DNA from: Verrucomicrobiota bacterium
Lineage (GTDB): Bacteria > Verrucomicrobiota > Kiritimatiellia > CAIKKV01 > CAITUY01
NCBI GenBank assembly: GCA_011391785.1
Contig: JAABPW010000325.1
Coordinates: 1-52,238 of the forward strand
Reading direction: 5' to 3'
DNA: 52,238 bases
A model generated the notes under the pieces. It had not been told where the DNA came from, searched no databases, and was given only the letters and a program-made list of their open reading frames with translations. Both the position numbers and the translations under genes were made by a program. Below, one piece after another: positions 8,576 through 16,414 of this stretch (within the stretch, counting starts at the first letter, position 1; each line of letters opens with the position of its first letter).

Positions 8576-8693
8576 TGTTCCTGAAATAATCTGGACATCC
8601 TCCAAGGTGGACCGCGACCTCCGGGCGCGGTTTGACGCCGCCCGGAGGTCGGCGTCCACCAGTGGATGCCTGGATTATTATGAGATCATTAGT
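8571..8693. terminator. Long imperfect palindrome between convergent genes (bidirectional terminator or MITE-like repeat)
   Basis: The core stem is 22 bp (8606..8627 with 8639..8660, two mismatches, 11-base loop) and GC-rich. Outside it, AATAATC...CATCC pairs with GGATG...GATTATT. Further out, ACTAATG (8571..8577) pairs with CATTAGT (8687..8693). The left end includes the TAA stop of the VTT gene; the right end stops 8 bases before the stop codon of the convergent LptF/G gene. There is no long T-run, so intrinsic termination is uncertain. The extended symmetry suggests an inserted palindromic element serving both genes. Confidence 0.7.
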
Positions 8694-8700
8694 AAGCCGG

Positions 8701-9816
8701 CTATTTCAAACGCCAGGTGAGCCAGCCGCCGATTCCCAGGAAGGTCAGGTTGGGCATCCAGCCGGCCAGCCAGGGCGCGAGAATCTCCCGCTTACCCAGG
8801 ATCATGCCCCCCTGCACCAGGAAATAATAGCCGAACAGGGCCACCACCCCGAAGGCGACACTGCGCATGGCCGGTTGCCGTGCCCCTCCTGCCGTGGCTG
8901 GCAGGCCCAGCAGGATCAATACCAGACACGCCCAAGGCCAGGCCACCCGGCAATGAATATCCACCAGGCGCTTTGACAGCCAGGGGCCGGTAGCATGCTG
9001 ACGGGTTCGGATGGAACGGATCATATCGCTGGTTGCCATCAAATCGGTGTCCTTGAGCTCATTCTCAAAATCTTCAGGCCGCTCGACATAATCGGGCATT
9101 TCAACCGGACGCTCCGCCACTTCACTCACGGGGCCGACCGGGTCGCTGCGGTCGTCGAAATCACGCCTTTGAAGCCCGTAGAACCACCAGGCTCCGTCCA
9201 ACCACTCGGCCCGGTCCGCGGTAATTTCCATGGCCAGCGATCCATTGGGCCGCTCGTGCAGCACCCTCACCCCCTTCACCCGGCTGGGAGTACGCACATC
9301 CATTTCCTTGATCACCCATTGCCGGCGCGCCTTTCCGGCATAATAAATATAATCCCTCACCACGAAGGAGGAATCCTTTGAACGCTTCAGCACCTGCTTG
9401 GTGTATTGATTGATCCAGCGCGTCGCCTGGGGCCCCAGGGTTTCCTGTACCACGGCGCCGAACAGGCTGGCGCATAGCCCGACGGCCAAAAGGGGCACCA
9501 TCATCCGCCGCTGGCTCACCCCGCTGGCGCTCATCGCCGTGAGCTCATTGTGGCGGGCGAACATGGTGAGGGTATACAGCGTGGCCAACAACAGGACAAT
9601 CGGAAGCACCACCACAATGAAGGGGACAAATCCGTTCACCTTGAAAAGGTAATACCCGTAATAGATCAGGATATCCGTCCACGCCGCCTTCACTTCCATG
9701 AAATCGTCAAAGCGATCGAACAGATCCAGCACGATGAACAGCAGACTGAACGCCGCCATCACATACCCGAAGGGAATCAGGTACTGCTTCAATATGTATT
9801 TATCGATAATCTTCAT
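8701..9816 (-). CDS. LptF/LptG-family LPS export permease (YjgP/YjgQ)
   Basis: 371 residues. The N-terminus MKIIDKYILKQYLIPFGYVM is classic for the family. Three transmembrane segments precede a periplasmic beta-rich domain (about 130-265), followed by three more near the C-terminus. LptF and LptG form the inner-membrane part of the LptB2FGC transporter that extracts LPS and feeds it to the periplasmic bridge. Usually two such genes are adjacent; only one is here, so the partner must lie elsewhere. The N-terminal lysine-rich start resembles LptG as much as LptF, so no gene symbol is given. It is transcribed convergently with the VTT gene. Confidence 0.9.
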   Translation of the reverse strand: MKIIDKYILKQYLIPFGYVMAAFSLLFIVLDLFDRFDDFMEVKAAWTDILIYYGYYLFKVNGFVPFIVVVLPIVLLLATLYTLTMFARHNELTAMSASGVSQRRMMVPLLAVGLCASLFGAVVQETLGPQATRWINQYTKQVLKRSKDSSFVVRDYIYYAGKARRQWVIKEMDVRTPSRVKGVRVLHERPNGSLAMEITADRAEWLDGAWWFYGLQRRDFDDRSDPVGPVSEVAERPVEMPDYVERPEDFENELKDTDLMATSDMIRSIRTRQHATGPWLSKRLVDIHCRVAWPWACLVLILLGLPATAGGARQPAMRSVAFGVVALFGYYFLVQGGMILGKREILAPWLAGWMPNLTFLGIGGWLTWRLK

Positions 9817-9899
9817 GGCTTGTGTCGGAAAAAGGTAGACTTTAGCCGAGCCGCCCCTCTTCCGTCAATGGCAACACCATCCCCTCTTCCCGCTTCCCT

Positions 9900-9978
9900 C
9901 GGAGGTAGTCGAATGGGTTCGCCTCATGGATCGCGACAACCGGATGTGTGTCATAAAGCGGAGCGACCTTGATTTCTC
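9900..9978 (+). pseudogene. Diverged fragment of murB
   Basis: 79 bases align without gaps to 22194..22272 inside the MurB half of the intact murCB gene (residues about 624-650, EVVEWVRLMDRDNRM and onward). Only three bases differ and all three are third-codon-position, synonymous changes (Cys TGC/TGT, Ile ATC/ATA, Leu CTC/CTT). The reading frame continues past the homology into unrelated sequence. Immediately upstream, 9880..9898 is identical to 20268..20286, the leader 38 bases before the murCB start codon, so the fragment looks like a murCB copy with about 1.9 kb deleted. Not expected to make a product. Confidence 0.75.
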
Positions 9979-10038
9979 GCGGCTTTGCCCTCGACATCTT
10001 TCGTGGGGGAGGGCGGGATCACAGCGTAACCAATCCGG

Positions 10039-13000
10039 TTACTGGACTCGAATGCGGTAAAATGCAGGGCTGATCCCTTTTGCCGTAATGTCGGTTGCCG
10101 TATTCATCGGGGCCACCGCCGCAACATTGGAGAAAACAGTTGTATTGAATGTTCCTGTCAGCAGGTTGGTTTCCCGTTGCACGGAGTAAGTGTGATCCGC
10201 CACGCTGGACCACCGAACGATCATTCCGTTTGTCGAGCCGGGCAGCGGGGTGATGCTGATGAGCTCCAGTCGAGATGCGGCGTTTGTCGGATCGGTTCCA
10301 GCCTGATACTCGCTTGAGTTGATGAATCCATCGGCATCGTTATCGCTGTTCGTCACCAGCCCGGTCATTGTGCGTGCGTAGTCCCATTCCCACCAATCCG
10401 GCAGGCCATCGGCATCCGAGTCCCAAACGTGGGGTATGAGTTCATGGGCGCCTATATCAACCCGCCCGTTCAACAGGCGCGGTTTACCCTCCCGATCGGT
10501 CCCTGTGCTCATCCACGCCTGATTTGTACCCGCGTCGATGCAGGGGGAATTGGTGGCCAGACGAACATCGCCGGCGGCGAGATCGCGGAACTTCGGAGCA
10601 TTCGTAATGTTACCGATGCCACCGGGATCGGGAGCGATATTGCACGCTCCAAAGGTGTCGCTGCCGCTGGTGAAGTAGTCGGGTGTCCCCGGCGGCGTGT
10701 TGTGGAAAAGGATGCAATTCAGCAGGCTACCGCCGCCGCTACTGGTCAGTCCGCTACCCGAATTGATGATGTAATCGACGTGATTCGTGGCAAGGGTGCA
10801 GCTTTCCAGACGGAATCCGGCCCCGTTCGCATAGATCCCGCCGCCGCGCATGGCCGCGCTATTCCGCGTAATCACGCAGTTGAAAGACGTGACGGCACCC
10901 ACCGTGTAGAGTCCCGCTCCATATTGCGCGGTATTGTCCCGCAGAGTACACGCCGCGATCGCACCGCCATTGAGATACCCGCCTCCGCCATTCTGGGCCG
11001 TGTTGCCACTGATCGTGCAGTTGGTTGCTAATCCAGCTCCATCAATGTACAGGCCGCCACCCTGCACCGCGCCGTTGCCCACGACCAAGCAGTTGACCAA
11101 ATGGCCGAGGTTTAGATAAGCGCCGCCCCCGCCGATCAACCCGTTATAGCCATTCGTCAGGGTGAGATCCCGCACAACGCCCCCGCCCGTGACCTTCACG
11201 CAACGGTGGGCATAACTGCCATTAAGGACGGTCATGCCGGGGTCACCGCTGCCCCGCAGGGTCACCGGCAGGGTGATGAGTACCTCGCCGGCGGGACTGT
11301 GTATGCCGGCACAGACCAGAATGGTGTCATTGCCGCGGGCGGCATCAACGGCTGCTTGAATCTCGTGGGCGGCGCCGGACGGGTCCGCGTAGGGCCAGAC
11401 GTTGCCGGCTGCCGGATTGACGTGGTGCACCGGAGTCGTCTCGCTGGCACCCATGTCCACGCGCCCCTCCGACACCCGGGGAAATCCATCTACATCCACG
11501 GCGGCAAGCATCCAGTCCTGATTGGTGCCGGCATTAATCGCCGGTGAGTTGGTGGCAAGCCAGATCTCCCCGCCTGCGCCATGGATCAAAACCGGTTCAT
11601 TGGTGATGTTGCCATTGCCGCCGGGATTAACGGGCGTGCAGGAGAAACTCATCGGTGTGTCACGGAAATCAGCATCCTCCGGTGCCGTATTGAAATAGAT
11701 GATGGAGTTGGTGGCGGAGCCCAGAGTGATTCCGCCAGCGTAGGACTCGGACACGTTACTGACAACCGTGCAATTGCCCAGAATGGCCCCGTACGCACCG
11801 CCGCCCTGCCCAACCGAGACATTGCGCGTCACGCGACAGTCGACCAACACGCCATTTGCGGAGCCCCCTCCCGATCGGCTCCAGTTATTGTCAATGACCG
11901 ACTCATACGCCCAGGCATTATTCAGGCCACCCCCCTGCCGCTCGCCGCGGTTATCCGCGATGAGGCACCGGCGATAGACGCCCCCGGCGGCGCCGCCCCC
12001 GATATCGGAATGATTTCCGGTAATGATCCCGCGTTCCAGGGTGCAGTCACAGACACCTCCTCCATAGGCAAATTCACCGGCGGCCGTGTTGTTGCTGACG
12101 ATGGCATCGTACAGGGTCATCCGGCAGACTCCGCCGCCGCTCCCCCCTTCGGCAGTGTTTCCGGTCACCAGAAGGCTGTACGCGGTCCCGCTGTAGAAGT
12201 ACGCACCGCAGATCCCGCCCCCGTCAAGGTGGGCCAGGCAATCGGACACAATGCAGTTGGTCAGCGTTCCGCCCGAGGTATACACACCGCCCCCGGAGCG
12301 GTCGAGGGACACGTCGCCAGCCGTCAATGTGGCGCCGGACAGCACCGTAAATCCGTCGAGCACGGCCCCGCTTCCCAAGTACACGCCCCTCACGGCCGTC
12401 GCCCCAAGCGGACGCTGGCCGACGATCGTGGTCCGGGCGGGCCCATTCACGCTGCGCAGCGTGATGGCGTTCGTCACGCAAACCCGGTTCGTGAGGCTGG
12501 CGCCGGGAGTCGCACCACCGCCGGCAGAATAGACGCCATTCGAGACCAGTACCGTTTGCCCTTCCCAGGCGGCATCGACGGCATCCTGAATCGTCGGGGC
12601 GGCCGTGGCCCATGACCCGAAAGGCCAGGCCGGCACCGCGTTCGTGGCGACGTAATGGACGGGCACCAATTCATAAGCGCCCACATCGACGCGGTCACCG
12701 AAGATGCGGGGCGCACCGAGCACATCACGGGCCGTGGCCATCCACCCCAAGTTCGTGCCGCGATCCACACAAGGCGAATTACCCCACGGCCGCTCATCAC
12801 CCGCCAGGGGATTGCGCAGGCCGGGGTTATTCGTGAAGTTGCCCGGTCCCGCGGGCATGGGAACCGTACAGCACCAGGCCCAGTCGATGTTCCCGGCTCT
12901 GTTCGCGTAGTCGGGGTTGGCCGCCGAATTATCATACACGATGCAGTTGAGCAGGAACGCATTCGTCTCCGTGGCGCCGAGCTGGCTTCCACAGATCCCG

Positions 13001-15717
13001 CCGCCGACACCCGCCGACCAATTACTGACCACCGTGCAGTTCACTAGCGTTGCATAACAAGCACCGCCTCCCAGGATACCCGCCACGTTGCCATACAGAA
13101 CACTGGATACGACCTGCCCCGTATAGACACCGCCGCCATTCACAGCGACATTTCCGATCACCCTGCAGTTCGTGAGGCTTGATTCATAGCATCCGCCACC
13201 ATGTTGCGTGGCGCTGTTCCCCTGGACAAGGCAACGCAGCAGCGAGGAGGAAAAGGTCGCGCCACCATAGCTGGCGGTGTTACCCATAAGCGTGCAGTCG
13301 GTCAGCGTTGAGTAATCTCCTGCGCCTCCGGCCCGGGTGGCGGCATGGTTGTTCAGCAGGAGGCAGTTGTTGAGGGTACTGGAAGCGGCGCCCCCTTCTT
13401 CAGAACTTGATGAATTGCCCACCAGCAGGCAGTTTGTCAGCGTGCAGGCGTACACTCCGCCCGCCCAGCCCGACATGTTATTGGTGATTATGCAATGATC
13501 CAGCGAGGAGTCCTGAGCGCCACCATACATCGAGGCGGTATTGTCGGCAAGGGTGCTGCTGAGCAGGGAACAATACCGGGCCCCGCCCGCCCACCACGCG
13601 GAATTGCCCCGGATCGTGCAGTCCCGCACGGTGGCATTGGCGCAGCCGCCTCCGTAACCGAATGCCGAGTTAGAGATGATCTGGCAAGCCGTCAGGGTGC
13701 CACCGTACACGCCACCGCCATTGATGGCATCGCTCTGGCGCAGGACGCAATTAGTCAGGCGGCTGCCGGAAGCAAAAACCCCGCCGCCGCAGATATCGTC
13801 CTCGGGCAGGGATCCTCCCTGGCGGGTGCAGCCGTTGGACAACGTGAACCCGTAGAGCCGGGCATCATTGGTCAGGTAGGCGCAGCGGATGGCATTGTCA
13901 CCACGGGGCCCCATCCCCCCGATCACGGTCACGGCAGGCCCGTTGACGCTTCGCACCGAGATGCGCTGACCCACGAACACCCGGTTGGTCAGGAACGATC
14001 CGGGCGCCACGGCGCTGCCGTTGGTGTAGACACCGTTCGTCACGATCACATGGTCGTAGGGGATGCACACGTTCACGGCCGCCTGGATCGTCCGGGCCGC
14101 CATGGCCCAGTTCGTATAGGGGGGTGTATTGCCTCCCGTGAGGGATACATAGCGGACCGTTCCACCGGGCTCGGTCGTGCGAGTAACCTGCACCGTGCAG
14201 CTGCCGACAACCCCGTAGATATTGGTCCCGGCAACCACAATCGTGTTGTTGGTCACCGCCAGGGGAACCTCGGGTATCACCCAGGGCGTGACCGCGGCAA
14301 AGGAACCGCCTGCCTGCCCTGCGGCATTCGTCCACCACATGGTGCCCACCACAAACACATTGTTCGATCCGCTTACGCTCACCGCTTCGTCATCATTATT
14401 AAAGGTGGCCCCGTTGACCGGATTGGTGATGGTGACCACCGGGTCCCAACTCTCATAGGCCCCCATGTCCACGGTACCGTTACCGAGCCGCGGCCTGCCG
14501 TCCAAGTCAACGGCAGTGGACATCCATCCCTGGTTCACGCCAAGATCAATGCAGGGCGAATCGGGCCGGAGCCGAAAGTTTCGCTGCCCCGGCGCGACCA
14601 GCCGGGGATCGGTGGAGAGGCATCCCGCCCCCCCTCCGATGCCGGCAAGCGGCGTCGTGCAGGAATACAGGAACGTTCCCCTGTACCAGTTGGGGCTGGC
14701 GGGCGCCTCATTGTGGTAAATAATGGAATTGGTGACCCCGTTTCCCGCTTCCAACCATACCCCGCCGCCCTTGTTCGCCCGGTTGCTCACGACAGTGCAG
14801 TTGAGGAGCGTGCCTCCGTTCACACCGCCCCCGTCGTCACCCGCCTGGTTCCCTGCAAAAAGACAGCCAATAAACACCCCGCCCCAGGCTCCTCCTCCAA
14901 TGTTTGTCGCGGCATTGTCAATAACCTGGCAGTCCCGCAATTCGCAACTGACTGTGCCGCCTCCGGCCCAGTCCACCCGATTACTTGTGATCAGGCACCG
15001 GGTAAGGGTTGACGCGTAAGCACCCCCACCATAGTGCGCTGAACATCCGCTGATGATGGAATCATAGGCGGTAGAGCTCTCGCCAATACCCCCGCCGCTG
15101 CTGGACGCACGGTTGCCGACAACAAAACAGTTGTACAGAGTGCACGAATAGGTTCCCCCGCCCCCAATGGCGGAGCTGTTTTCAATGCGGCAGTCATGGA
15201 GCTCACACTCCGTCGCTCCGCCACCGATGTCAGCACTGCACCCTGTGATCACACAGTTGGAGAGTATGGCTGAACCCCACGCGGTATCGCCACGCACCCC
15301 GCCGCCCAGTCCGCCGGTGGTCGTGAACCCGTTTGTGAGCGTAAATCCGTGAAGCTGTGCGCCCCACCCGAGGTACGCACACCGCACGGCGCTGGCACCC
15401 ATTGGCCCCTCCCCAACGATAAAGGTCACCTCAGGCCCCCCCGTGCTCCGAATCATAACCGCACCGAGGTGCGCAATCCGGTTTTCGCTGGCAACCTTGC
15501 TGGTGGCATAGACGCCGTTGGTGACGAGGACCGTGTCGCCCAAACCGGAGGCATCCAAGGCAGACTGGATGTCGTGAAACGCGTTGGTCCAGTCCGTGCC
15601 GGGGCCATCGCTCGGGCTACTGGCCCAGACGTGCAACGTTGCGGCAGACGCCGCGATCGGACTGGATAAAATCCCCCAGCAGCACCATCCCACCAAAGCA
15701 AGACGACATGATTTCAT
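10039..15717 (-). CDS. Giant secreted right-handed beta-helix protein, four modules with TSP3-like C-terminus
   Basis: 1892 residues from the ATG at 15715..15717, which has GGAGAAG upstream and a clear signal peptide (MKSCRLALVG... to AASA). The frame stays open 40 codons further upstream, but those residues are not signal-like. Four modules follow (about 15650-14450, 14150-12670, 12660-11440 and 11430-10440). Each opens with IQ-AVDA-x-DTVLVTNGVY and a GFTLTNG strand. Each then runs a ladder of GGG-x-x-x-x-x-x-NC turns like polymorphic outer-membrane proteins, and closes with NSPC-x-D-x-G-x-N and VD-x-GA-x-E. An Ig-like linker lies between modules 1 and 2. The end has TSP3-type DSDADGLPDWWEWD and DNDADG motifs and a small beta domain ending FYRIRVQ. 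It is probably surface-exposed or released: an adhesin or a polysaccharide-active enzyme. No catalytic residues are recognised. Confidence 0.9.
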   Translation of the reverse strand: MKSCRLALVGWCCWGILSSPIAASAATLHVWASSPSDGPGTDWTNAFHDIQSALDASGLGDTVLVTNGVYATSKVASENRIAHLGAVMIRSTGGPEVTFIVGEGPMGASAVRCAYLGWGAQLHGFTLTNGFTTTGGLGGGVRGDTAWGSAILSNCVITGCSADIGGGATECELHDCRIENSSAIGGGGTYSCTLYNCFVVGNRASSSGGGIGESSTAYDSIISGCSAHYGGGAYASTLTRCLITSNRVDWAGGGTVSCELRDCQVIDNAATNIGGGAWGGVFIGCLFAGNQAGDDGGGVNGGTLLNCTVVSNRANKGGGVWLEAGNGVTNSIIYHNEAPASPNWYRGTFLYSCTTPLAGIGGGAGCLSTDPRLVAPGQRNFRLRPDSPCIDLGVNQGWMSTAVDLDGRPRLGNGTVDMGAYESWDPVVTITNPVNGATFNNDDEAVSVSGSNNVFVVGTMWWTNAAGQAGGSFAAVTPWVIPEVPLAVTNNTIVVAGTNIYGVVGSCTVQVTRTTEPGGTVRYVSLTGGNTPPYTNWAMAARTIQAAVNVCIPYDHVIVTNGVYTNGSAVAPGSFLTNRVFVGQRISVRSVNGPAVTVIGGMGPRGDNAIRCAYLTNDARLYGFTLSNGCTRQGGSLPEDDICGGGVFASGSRLTNCVLRQSDAINGGGVYGGTLTACQIISNSAFGYGGGCANATVRDCTIRGNSAWWAGGARYCSLLSSTLADNTASMYGGAQDSSLDHCIITNNMSGWAGGVYACTLTNCLLVGNSSSSEEGGAASSTLNNCLLLNNHAATRAGGAGDYSTLTDCTLMGNTASYGGATFSSSLLRCLVQGNSATQHGGGCYESSLTNCRVIGNVAVNGGGVYTGQVVSSVLYGNVAGILGGGACYATLVNCTVVSNWSAGVGGGICGSQLGATETNAFLLNCIVYDNSAANPDYANRAGNIDWAWCCTVPMPAGPGNFTNNPGLRNPLAGDERPWGNSPCVDRGTNLGWMATARDVLGAPRIFGDRVDVGAYELVPVHYVATNAVPAWPFGSWATAAPTIQDAVDAAWEGQTVLVSNGVYSAGGGATPGASLTNRVCVTNAITLRSVNGPARTTIVGQRPLGATAVRGVYLGSGAVLDGFTVLSGATLTAGDVSLDRSGGGVYTSGGTLTNCIVSDCLAHLDGGGICGAYFYSGTAYSLLVTGNTAEGGSGGGVCRMTLYDAIVSNNTAAGEFAYGGGVCDCTLERGIITGNHSDIGGGAAGGVYRRCLIADNRGERQGGGLNNAWAYESVIDNNWSRSGGGSANGVLVDCRVTRNVSVGQGGGAYGAILGNCTVVSNVSESYAGGITLGSATNSIIYFNTAPEDADFRDTPMSFSCTPVNPGGNGNITNEPVLIHGAGGEIWLATNSPAINAGTNQDWMLAAVDVDGFPRVSEGRVDMGASETTPVHHVNPAAGNVWPYADPSGAAHEIQAAVDAARGNDTILVCAGIHSPAGEVLITLPVTLRGSGDPGMTVLNGSYAHRCVKVTGGGVVRDLTLTNGYNGLIGGGGAYLNLGHLVNCLVVGNGAVQGGGLYIDGAGLATNCTISGNTAQNGGGGYLNGGAIAACTLRDNTAQYGAGLYTVGAVTSFNCVITRNSAAMRGGGIYANGAGFRLESCTLATNHVDYIINSGSGLTSSGGGSLLNCILFHNTPPGTPDYFTSGSDTFGACNIAPDPGGIGNITNAPKFRDLAAGDVRLATNSPCIDAGTNQAWMSTGTDREGKPRLLNGRVDIGAHELIPHVWDSDADGLPDWWEWDYARTMTGLVTNSDNDADGFINSSEYQAGTDPTNAASRLELISITPLPGSTNGMIVRWSSVADHTYSVQRETNLLTGTFNTTVFSNVAAVAPMNTATDITAKGISPAFYRIRVQ

Positions 15718-15760
15718 AGTCACTTCTCCAGTTATAAGAATAGCCGCTACATCTACGCGA

Positions 15761-15789
15761 AGAGTATCAATGCAGAGGGGGTTGAACAA
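15761..15789 (-). promoter_or_regulatory. Possible sigma-70-type promoter of the beta-helix gene
   Basis: Reading the minus strand, TTGTTC (15784..15789) and TACTCT (15761..15766) are separated by 17 bases, and the -10 is preceded by TGA as in extended -10 promoters. The start codon is 44 bases downstream. The match to consensus is only moderate. Confidence 0.3.
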
Positions 15790-15943
15790 GTCTTTCCTGT
15801 AGGACCTGAACACCCCTTTTGCTTGATTTGCATGCACACTGCATAATTATCTTTCTTCAATTCTGAAAAACATCACACCTTCCCGGCCGAAATGAAAAAG
15901 CAAGATCACCGATGCAGAGACAGACCGGTCTCCCCGCGGTAGT

Positions 15944-16380
15944 TCATTCGTTCGCGTACGCCATCACGGGTTCGGTGTCGTAGTCCGGGAGTGGGGTATC
16001 GAGCAAAGGCTCGATACCCCATCCACCAGGTGCCGAGGCAGGCGGGCCTGTGGTTGGACTCACCCCTACCCCTTGTTCCCACAATCCGAGGTGTCGAAGG
16101 ATACGTTCGATGACTGCCCGTTCATCAATCAACGCCACAATCCGCATCTCGTGCGTACAGCGCGGGCACAGGAGAGGATCGGCTTCCCACACCTTCTTGA
16201 TCAGTTCCCGCCACTTGGCTGACGGGATGCAGCGGGGTTTGTAGTCGGAGACATCCATCACTTGGACGGCATTGACCGCCATGGCCTCGGCCTCCTCGGC
16301 GGCCCGCTTGTCGCGTTGGCCGCGCATCTTAAATGATGGGCCCGCCGGGCTGTTTGATTCTCGTTCCACTCCGCAGTACT
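15944..16380 (-). pseudogene. IS91-family transposase, C-terminal remnant
   Basis: About 145 codons recognisable as the end of an IS91/IS801-type rolling-circle transposase. The blocks KMRGQRDKRAAEEAEAM, KWRELIKKVWEADPLLCPRC, MRIVALIDE and AVIERILRHLGLW are characteristic of the C-terminal region. The catalytic HUH/tyrosine part is missing entirely. Just upstream the usual YYGWYSN stretch is garbled (KYCGVERESNSPAG), and beyond about 16385 the frame reads antisense through the next gene. So the remnant is truncated and not functional. Its truncated edge lies about 30 bases before the start codon of the divergent aromatic-repeat gene, whose promoter region may therefore be IS-derived. Confidence 0.85.
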
Positions 16381-16414
16381 TGATGTTTTGAGGGTGATTT
16401 GGCACGCTCACGCC

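Noticed and set aside
11581-12615. 344-residue open frame on the plus strand
   Set aside because: Also antisense to the beta-helix gene, with the same biased composition and no family resemblance.
13495-15012. 505-residue open frame on the plus strand
   Set aside because: It lies antisense to the beta-helix gene. Its protein is low in hydrophobic segments and rich in Gly, Arg, His and Pro, as expected from the opposite strand of repetitive GC-rich code.
10039-15717. Possible CRISPR or tandem DNA repeat array in the beta-helix gene
   Set aside because: Repetition is at the protein level with varied spacing and no constant direct repeat or spacer pattern.
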